A stretch of DNA of 11,243 nucleotides, taken from assembly GCA_028701945.1 (NCBI GenBank), contig JAQVPT010000089.1:1-11243 (forward strand), in the 5' to 3' direction. This document shows positions 7,243 through 11,243 of the stretch, piece by piece; the first letter of the stretch is position 1; the number at the start of each line of letters is the position of its first letter. A program made the translations under genes and the position numbers. The notes under the pieces were generated by a model. It saw only the letters and a list, made by a program, of their open reading frames with translations. It did not search any database and was not told the origin of the DNA. This DNA is from Bacteroidales bacterium (GTDB lineage Bacteria; Bacteroidota; Bacteroidia; Bacteroidales; ML635J-15).

Positions 7243-7458
7243 ATGAAAAAGTATCGAATGAACAAAAACACTTTAAATAATCCGAATGGAAATAATGAAG
7301 TGCATGAAGAAACTTGTCATTATTTTAATACAATGAATTCATTTGAGGAATTAGGCTATCATGCAAATTGTCAAAGTGCGGTTTTAGAGGCAAAAAGAAA
7401 AGGATATCCTAAGGCTGATGGATGTAAAATTTGTTCTCTTGCATGTCATCGGGGATAA
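7243..7458 (+). CDS. Small Cys-rich, probable zinc-binding protein
   Basis: The 71-residue product matches a small, widespread family with a pattern of HxxxC (H21, C25), a central C43, and a C-terminal GCKICSLACH (C61, C64, C68, H69). This Cys/His spacing suggests a single structural zinc site similar in style to small treble-clef or Ada-type metal-binding modules. The function of the family is unknown to me. It stands alone, 158 bases after the metalloprotease gene, and is closed by a strong terminator starting 32 bases after its stop. In the same frame the codons are open back to TAA at 7162-7164, but no ATG, GTG or TTG occurs in that stretch, so ATG 7243 is the only reasonable start. No clear promoter was seen in the upstream gap. 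Confidence 0.75.
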   Translation: MKKYRMNKNTLNNPNGNNEVHEETCHYFNTMNSFEELGYHANCQSAVLEAKRKGYPKADGCKICSLACHRG

Positions 7459-7490
7459 TTTTATAAAAATTTGAATTTGACAGATTTCTC

Positions 7491-7527
7491 AAGAGACTGA
7501 TCCAAAACTTGAATCAGTCTCTTTTTT
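7491..7527 (+). terminator. Intrinsic terminator
   Basis: AGAGACTGAT (7492 region) pairs with ATCAGTCTCT, extended after one mismatch by CAA/TTG, closing on a 3-base loop. TTTTTT follows at 7522-7527. This is a textbook Rho-independent terminator for the small Cys-rich gene. The opposite strand lacks a T-run, so it should not serve the convergent exonuclease gene. Confidence 0.9.
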
Positions 7528-7573
7528 ATTGTAGCTTGAATGTCAAATAAAGCTATAAATGTCGTAACCCCCT

Positions 7574-8071
7574 TCACCACTTCACCACCTCCAAATAATC
7601 ATCCCCAATCCCATAAAGCTCAAAAATCTCACGTTTTAGTCGTACTAGATTTACAACATCCTCCATATTATATTTGAGTACATGTTGCTTCTTATAAGGA
7701 TTGTGCCAATCTTCAACTAGCTTGAAGATATTTGTTTTGTATTGTCGCTGGGAGCGTTTGATTTCAAACATTTCTTCGAAAGAAGCAAGTTTGTATGAGT
7801 CCATACCAGGCATAATATCGCGAAAAACTTTGAGCAGATTTACACAGCGGAAGTTATTACGAATATCGAGACCAGTAGATTTTTCGAGCATCCCAATATC
7901 AGGACCATAAAAGTAAATGTAGCCATCTACAGGTTGGAGCATCTGAATAATATTTTCAACATTAAGGTTTTCATCATAAAGCTGTCCGAAGTTTGTGATT
8001 GAGTAAGCATAACCTACCAAAAAAAGTTCCTGGTTAGAAAACCATTCCAAATCGATGTATAAATCTGTCAT
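7574..8071 (-). CDS. YprB-like RNase H-fold 3'-5' exonuclease
   Basis: The 165-residue protein is close to a minimal DnaQ/RNase H-fold exonuclease domain of the YprB (RNase_H_2) type. ExoI is YIDLEW (D7, E9), ExoII is YFYGPDIGML (D58), and ExoIII is YNMEDVVNL (D138), giving the expected four acidic residues. YKLASFEEMFEIKRSQ before ExoIII matches the K-L-x-x-h-E segment typical of the family. It likely degrades single-stranded DNA or RNA from the 3' end; the substrate is unknown. There are no extra domains and no signal peptide. It converges on the Cys-rich gene and diverges from the HTH gene, with 119 bases between the two start codons. An 8-base tandem TTCACCAC (7573-7588) sits over its stop codon; the last codons read EVVKW-stop. 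Confidence 0.85.
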   Translation of the reverse strand: MTDLYIDLEWFSNQELFLVGYAYSITNFGQLYDENLNVENIIQMLQPVDGYIYFYGPDIGMLEKSTGLDIRNNFRCVNLLKVFRDIMPGMDSYKLASFEEMFEIKRSQRQYKTNIFKLVEDWHNPYKKQHVLKYNMEDVVNLVRLKREIFELYGIGDDYLEVVKW

Positions 8072-8083
8072 CTGTTTTTGTTG

Positions 8084-8091
8084 TAAAGTTA
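8084..8091 (-). promoter_or_regulatory. Possible -7 element for the exonuclease gene
   Basis: On the minus strand this reads TAACTTTA, one base off TAnnTTTG, 12 bases before the exonuclease start codon at 8071. No convincing -33 TTTG lies at the right distance upstream, so support is weak. Confidence 0.25.
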
Positions 8092-8094
8092 GTG

Positions 8095-8105
8095 CTGATT
8101 ATCAG
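8095..8105. promoter_or_regulatory. Palindrome CTGATTATCAG, candidate operator
   Basis: CTGAT-T-ATCAG is a perfect 11-base palindrome between the divergent exonuclease and HTH genes, a few bases upstream of the possible exonuclease -7 element. Its position suits binding by the HTH protein encoded next door, repressing one or both genes. Binding is inference. Confidence 0.4.
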
Positions 8106-8177
8106 TAAGCCTTGTGTGTTCGGTGCGATTGCACTACTAGTGTCTCCTTTGCATTTTACTTATGTCAAACAAGTTCG

Positions 8178-8185
8178 TATTTTTG
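8178..8185 (+). promoter_or_regulatory. TAnnTTTG -7 element before the HTH gene
   Basis: TATTTTTG is an exact match to the Bacteroidota -7 consensus and ends 5 bases before ATG 8191. A transcript from it would start at or next to the ATG, so the mRNA would be leaderless. A TTTG at 8148-8151 lies 26 bases upstream, further than the usual -33 spacing. Confidence 0.5.
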
Positions 8186-8190
8186 TAAGT

Positions 8191-8373
8191 ATGGAAAACA
8201 AACAGACATACAGCCTTCAGGAACTAGCTGACTATTACGAGACTACGACTAGAACTATCTTCACATGGATTCTTCCAATCAGAGAGGAACTATTAGCCAT
8301 GACACCCGGTAAAAAGAGATTGAGAATTTTGCTTCCAAAACAGGTTAAGTTGATTAAGGAGTTTTTGGGATAA
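8191..8373 (+). CDS. Small helix-turn-helix DNA-binding protein
   Basis: The 60-residue product starts MENKQTYSLQELADYYETTT and has a MerR/excisionase-like helix-turn-helix: SLQELADYYETTTRTIFTWI (about residues 8-27) forms the two helices. A basic segment (GKKRLRILLPKQ) and a C-terminal helix VKLIKEFLG follow. It would bind DNA as a dimer and regulate neighbouring genes. ATG 8191 is preferred over ATG 8092 because the upstream 33 codons are hydrophobic and unlike the family, and because an exact TAnnTTTG lies just before 8191. It diverges from the exonuclease gene across a short gap with a palindrome. Such small HTH proteins are common in Bacteroidota mobile regions. Confidence 0.75.
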   Translation: MENKQTYSLQELADYYETTTRTIFTWILPIREELLAMTPGKKRLRILLPKQVKLIKEFLG

Positions 8374-8390
8374 AAAAGATTAAGGAGTTT
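8352..8390 (+). repeat. 13-bp direct repeat GATTAAGGAGTTT
   Basis: GATTAAGGAGTTT occurs at 8352-8364, in the last codons of the HTH gene, and again at 8378-8390, just past its stop codon. The offset is 26 bases. It looks like a small out-of-frame tandem duplication with the gene end preserved. Confidence 0.7.
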
Positions 8391-8411
8391 ATGAAGTAAA
8401 ATATGTTAACA

Positions 8412-8447
8412 TTTGTTTTATATTCCAATTTGTTTTTTCTATATTTA
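8412..8447 (+). promoter_or_regulatory. Weak candidate promoter upstream of the HEPN cassette
   Basis: TTTG at 8412-8415 and TATATTTA at 8440-8447 resemble the -33/-7 pair, with a 24-base spacing that is longer than ideal. The same TATATTTA octamer appears in the candidate promoter at 474-481. It lies outside the left inverted repeat, so the resident sequence could drive the inserted gene. Confidence 0.25.
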
Positions 8448-8490
8448 CAATCTTAAAGTGATTAAGTATTTTAAAATGATTAATATGAAC

Positions 8491-8499
8491 GTTAGCGGT
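8491..8499 (+). repeat. Left inverted repeat GTTAGCGGT of the HEPN cassette
   Basis: GTTAGCGGT is the exact reverse complement of ACCGCTAAC at 9999-10007. Both arms continue inward with a shared GCT after 3 or 4 bases. The arm lies 69 bases before the HEPN gene start. Confidence 0.7.
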
Positions 8500-8568
8500 C
8501 ATGCTATGGCGACAGTGATAACTTCAAACTAAAGAACATTTTTGAGACAGATTACAACAAGATGAAAA

Positions 8569-9924
8569 ATGACTTTTAACGAAAAAAAGAAAGAACATAT
8601 TGACAAGGAGTCCTTCAGAATCTTGGAATTATTTGAAGAAACTGATGAGAAAAAAACTAAACCAAACTCTGACAAAGGTTCATTAGGACATCAAATACTC
8701 TTTGACTTTACAGATAAAGTCATAGATAGTCCTACCTTAATTTCAACAACGCTTTTGAACACGACCATTTCAGTAAAAGAATGTTACAATGGTAAGTGTA
8801 TTGGATTGAATGAATCAAATTACAAAGAGTTTCAAAAACTTATTGCAACTATCTATAAAGACAAAGAGATTAACGCGAAAGTGAGTGAAGAATTTATTGA
8901 ACATAAATCTTTGGAGTGGCTACTGAAAACATTTAAGCAGAAAAAAGCTGACTGCAACTTTTCTACTTTCATTTTGGACGAAATGCAAAACTCAATTGAA
9001 GAACTCAAAGTTCATTACTCAATGCTCTATTTAGACATTGGCAAGCCATTTCAAATTGGCAAAGTAAAATTTGAATTTTTTACTAAAGAGTTTTTTGAAA
9101 CATTAGCTAAACAATATCAGAGCAAGCATCCGGAGAAAGACGAAAACCCTTTTGAACAAATGAGAAGTCATTATCAAGGGAAAGTTTACGCAACATACAT
9201 TGTAAGTGCAGAAAGAGAAAAGGCAAAGGAAATAGCCTTAGAGGAATGTTCGCTTGCTGTTGACATTTTAAAGATGTGCTCTGAAACAACAGACCTTCCT
9301 CCGATGAAATTAAGTTTTGATATTGATAGTCGAACAAGAGAAAATGTTCAGAACGAAGTAATCTTAACAAGACCTAGTGCGACTATAGAAACATTCTCAA
9401 TAAACTCATATCGACTTCCTTCACACCACAAAATCTATGACCAAGAGTGGGACCGAATTGTTAGCAGACAACTTGCTGACTTTCACAATTTCTTATTGAC
9501 ACTTGCTGATGAAAGGACAGAATTAGAACAGTTAATCATAAACGGGATTAAGCGTTATGGTAATGCCATTTCTAATAACAACATGCACCAGAGAATTGTT
9601 GAACTTTTTACAATACTTGAATCTCTTCTTCTATCTGATAAGAACTCTCCGATTATTGAATCAGTTTGTAAGTATTGTTCCAAATTGGTTTTTAAACTAC
9701 CAACTGACAGAAAGCATTTGATTAGCTTACTGAAAACAATGTATGAAGTTAGAAGTGACTTAATCCATCATGCTAAAGAAACTTTTTTTGACATTGATAA
9801 CTTGCAGAAACTTCAATACACCGTTATTATGTTGTTGGCTAATCTTATTAAGAAGACAAATTCTCATAAGAATAAACAATCATTGTTACAAGAAATTGAT
9901 GAAGCAATACTTAACGCTTATTGA
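8569..9924 (+). CDS. ApeA-like HEPN-domain protein, probable anti-phage RNase
   Basis: The 451-residue protein has an N-terminal region of about 290 residues that I cannot assign. It is mixed alpha/beta, with charged start and strands around KVKFEFF and KVYATYIV. The C-terminal region is HEPN-like: helices around RIVELFTILESLLLSD (about residues 340-355) lead to YEVRSDLIHHAKE, where R395-x4-H400 forms the Rx4-6H catalytic motif of HEPN RNases. The layout matches ApeA-like HEPN proteins, whose members cleave RNA during phage infection and stop growth. There is no membrane segment. It is a lone gene framed about 70 bases out on each side by inverted repeats, so it probably carries its own regulation. 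ATG 8569 is the first in frame; a five-codon ORF (8562-8579) overlaps the start. Domain call is from motif reading. Confidence 0.75.
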   Translation: MTFNEKKKEHIDKESFRILELFEETDEKKTKPNSDKGSLGHQILFDFTDKVIDSPTLISTTLLNTTISVKECYNGKCIGLNESNYKEFQKLIATIYKDKEINAKVSEEFIEHKSLEWLLKTFKQKKADCNFSTFILDEMQNSIEELKVHYSMLYLDIGKPFQIGKVKFEFFTKEFFETLAKQYQSKHPEKDENPFEQMRSHYQGKVYATYIVSAEREKAKEIALEECSLAVDILKMCSETTDLPPMKLSFDIDSRTRENVQNEVILTRPSATIETFSINSYRLPSHHKIYDQEWDRIVSRQLADFHNFLLTLADERTELEQLIINGIKRYGNAISNNNMHQRIVELFTILESLLLSDKNSPIIESVCKYCSKLVFKLPTDRKHLISLLKTMYEVRSDLIHHAKETFFDIDNLQKLQYTVIMLLANLIKKTNSHKNKQSLLQEIDEAILNAY

Positions 9925-9998
9925 CAAATATGAAACAATTTCTGACAACCTTTGGTGCTGACTTCGCACTGACCAACATCGAACGAGAAAGAGCACGA

Positions 9999-10007
9999 AC
10001 CGCTAAC
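9999..10007 (-). repeat. Right inverted repeat ACCGCTAAC of the HEPN cassette
   Basis: This is the perfect complement of the left arm at 8491-8499, located 74 bases after the HEPN stop codon. It is followed by AGGC and GTTA (10012-10015), so TAAC-AGGC-GTTA is itself a small inverted repeat, similar in look to the first part of an integron attC site. Confidence 0.7.
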
Positions 10008-10015
10008 AGGCGTTA

Positions 10016-10128
10016 CAATCCATTCCACCCATCCTCAACAACAAAAAACAACAAATAACAGAAATCAACCTAAATTACAACCACCTAACCCCACTTAACA
10101 GAAACCACTAATTCCGCTTACCTTATCA
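10016..10128. other. G-poor intergenic tract
   Basis: No gene is seen between 9925 and 10151. From about 10016 to 10128 the plus strand is nearly all A, C and T, with only three G. It includes runs such as CCACCCATCCTC and AACAACAAAAAACAAC. An RNA from the plus strand would be largely unstructured. Its role is unknown; it could mark a transcript leader or a boundary between inserted units. Confidence 0.6.
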
Positions 10129-10149
10129 TTGCAATATAATCAATTGCAA
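10129..10149. promoter_or_regulatory. Inverted repeat TTGCAAT-N7-ATTGCAA before the LEA-like gene
   Basis: TTGCAAT (10129-10135) and ATTGCAA (10143-10149) are perfect inverted copies around seven bases, ending 2 bases before the ATG at 10152. It could be an operator, or an RNA hairpin covering the start codon. No Shine-Dalgarno sequence is present. Confidence 0.4.
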
Positions 10150-10151
10150 AA

Positions 10152-10709
10152 ATGGTAAAGTTGAAACATATTCTGATAATAGCCGCTGTAATCCTGACTT
10201 TCGGGATTGCGTGGAAATATTTTAGAAAAGTCAAAGACACCGAAAAGCTAAAGCTCGGTGATACCTCATTAAAATCATCAAAGAAATTAGAAAGTTTTAA
10301 AGATCTAGCAGATATTTTTAAAAGTGGATTTCGTGTAAAAGGCTTTATCGAAATTCGTAATTTCTCCGGAAAAGATTACACATTAAATCAACTCAGTCTC
10401 GATTGCTATTCTCCCAAAACACAGAAGCTCGTAGCAGAACAAACCAACATCCTACCAAACGATTTAGTTCTCAAAAACAGAGAAGTCACCAATATCCCAC
10501 TGGAGTATAATATCGACATTTTCAATGCGCTTTCATTGTTTAAGGAAAGTGAAGTCATTCCAACAGATGCAACAATCTGGCAAGTTGTTTCCCAACCTGC
10601 AACATATTGGAAAAGTATTAACCTAAGAAAGCTGAAAGTGAAGCTTATCGGCTTTATCCAGGCTGAGGGAATCACACTAAGTATTAACGAAGATTATTTA
10701 CTGTTATGA
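10152..10709 (+). CDS. Membrane-anchored LEA14-like beta-sandwich protein
   Basis: The 185-residue protein opens with one hydrophobic segment (about residues 5-22, KHILIIAAVILTFGIAWKYF) serving as an uncleaved signal anchor. A Lys/Ser-rich linker follows, then a domain (about 55-180) with strands such as GFIEIRNFSGKDYTLNQL and NREVTNIPLEYNI. This is the pattern of LEA14-type beta-sandwich domains, in which a conserved Asn near the first strand and a late PLEY-like strand recur. It is likely anchored in the inner membrane facing the periplasm. Its stop codon overlaps the start of the transglutaminase-like gene (ATGA at 10706-10709), so the two are co-translated and may act together. The exact function is unknown; the family call is moderate. 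Confidence 0.7.
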   Translation: MVKLKHILIIAAVILTFGIAWKYFRKVKDTEKLKLGDTSLKSSKKLESFKDLADIFKSGFRVKGFIEIRNFSGKDYTLNQLSLDCYSPKTQKLVAEQTNILPNDLVLKNREVTNIPLEYNIDIFNALSLFKESEVIPTDATIWQVVSQPATYWKSINLRKLKVKLIGFIQAEGITLSINEDYLLL

Positions 10710-11243
10710 GCAACTACACAGTATCGGGAAAAAGCAAGACTTTAAAGCTTTATGCAGATGTGCATGATACAATCGATGCTGCAAAACGTATTGTATTTGA
10801 GAACTATCCAGCAGTTGCGGATCTTTCTTTTAGTTTACAAGGAACAGACTGCAAAGAAACATTTGAAAATATCTGGAATTTTGTTCGTCAAAATATTCAG
10901 TATAAAAATGATGAACCAGGAAAGGAACAGCTCCGCACTCCGCAGAGAACCTTACACGATCAAATCGGCGATTGCGATGATATGAGTATTCTTATATCAA
11001 GCATTCTTACAAATCTTGGACATCGACACGAACTTTTAATTACAGCATACAAACAAATTGACCAATGGCAACACATCTATCCTGTGGCATATAGCAGCAA
11101 CGGAACTAGATATGTAATTGATTGTGTTCCTGAAATTCCATACTTCAATTATGAAGCAAAACCAATAAAAAACAAAATTATAATAGACATGAGATTAGAA
11201 GAATTAGGCTCAGTTTCCGCTGATATGATTAGCGAGCTCACTC
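10706..11243 (+). CDS. Transglutaminase-like cysteine peptidase, 5' part (runs off window)
   Basis: The 179 visible residues begin MSNYTVSGKSKTLKLYADVH and carry the transglutaminase-like triad. The Cys is in DQIGDCDDMSILISSIL, the His is in QWQHIYPVAY, and the Asp is in YVIDCVPE. The helix ETFENIWNFVRQNIQY before it is also typical. Members of this superfamily in bacteria and phages are usually cysteine proteases or amidases rather than true crosslinkers. The GDCDD form is often seen in phage- or mobile-element-encoded members. The gene overlaps the LEA-like gene by ATGA and continues beyond the window, so the C-terminus is unknown. A phage or integrative-element origin for this pair is inference. 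Confidence 0.85.
   Translation, partial: MSNYTVSGKSKTLKLYADVHDTIDAAKRIVFENYPAVADLSFSLQGTDCKETFENIWNFVRQNIQYKNDEPGKEQLRTPQRTLHDQIGDCDDMSILISSILTNLGHRHELLITAYKQIDQWQHIYPVAYSSNGTRYVIDCVPEIPYFNYEAKPIKNKIIIDMRLEELGSVSADMISELT

Noticed and set aside
8092..8190. Upstream ATG giving a 93-residue version of the HTH protein
   Set aside because: The extra residues are a hydrophobic run unlike the family, and they would overlap the palindrome and the exact TAnnTTTG element. ATG 8191 gives the normal compact form.
8485..8532. 15-codon ORF reading through the left inverted repeat
   Set aside because: It is too short, has no recognisable features, and the repeat itself explains the conservation-like look of the stretch.
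8491..10007. Calling the HEPN unit a true integron cassette
   Set aside because: The 7-base cores do not match GTTRRRY/RYYYAAC strictly, no second arm completes an attC within about 150 bases after 10007, and no integrase is in the window. Kept only as a hypothesis.
10752..10985. 77-codon ORF inside the transglutaminase-like gene
   Set aside because: It is an out-of-frame shadow of the gene starting at 10706, whose triad and coupling to the upstream gene are clear.
1..11243. tRNA, rRNA, CRISPR arrays or complete insertion sequences
   Set aside because: No cloverleaf, no regularly spaced repeats and no transposase-like reading frame were found on either strand by eye.

Overview
The window is AT-rich DNA that reads like a member of the Bacteroidota, most probably a flavobacterium-type genome. 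The signs are AT-rich coding sequence, almost no Shine-Dalgarno motifs before start codons, several near-matches to the TAnnTTTG -7 element of that phylum, and small protein families typical of it. This assignment is inferred from sequence style. Nothing here is a core housekeeping locus; the whole window looks like an accessory, defence-rich island.

Region 1 (1-7084) is the distal part of a type I restriction-modification locus. It opens with the 3' end of hsdS, which carries an in-frame amber codon at 138-140. Between hsdS and hsdR sits a block of extra genes: a GIY-YIG-like small protein, a membrane-anchored protein of unknown function, a DUF2188-type gene broken by a frameshift, a DUF3800 (RNase H-fold) protein, and a small protein resembling BECR-fold RNase toxins. 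hsdR follows (1070 residues, nuclease and helicase motifs intact). It overlaps by 4 bases a YgjP/SprT-like zinc metalloprotease gene. hsdM is not in the window and presumably lies upstream. The DUF3800/BECR-like pair is bracketed by an 18-bp near-perfect direct repeat (1725-1742 and 3167-3184), each copy ending in the start of the following gene. This suggests a module inserted directly in front of hsdR.

Region 2 (7085-8400) holds a small Cys-rich, probably zinc-binding protein ended by a strong intrinsic terminator. It also holds a divergent pair: a YprB-like RNase H-fold exonuclease on the minus strand and a 60-residue helix-turn-helix protein on the plus strand. A perfect short palindrome lies between their starts.

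Region 3 (about 8491-10007) is a single-gene unit. A 451-residue protein with a C-terminal ApeA-like HEPN RNase motif is framed, about 70 bp out on each side, by a perfect inverted repeat GTTAGCGGT / ACCGCTAAC. It looks like a mobile defence cassette with integron-attC-like ends, although a full attC is not visible.

Region 4 (10008-11243) begins with a strikingly G-poor stretch. Next come a membrane-anchored LEA14-like beta-sandwich protein and a transglutaminase-like cysteine peptidase, overlapping by 4 bases; the second runs off the window.

Overall, region 1 would restrict foreign DNA if an intact HsdS is made. The extra nucleases and proteases (GIY-YIG-like, DUF3800, BECR-like, SprT-like, YprB-like, HEPN) suggest several layered or abandoned anti-phage or toxin modules. 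The strongest candidates for something undescribed are the DUF3800/BECR-like pair inside the restriction operon and the inverted-repeat-bounded HEPN cassette.
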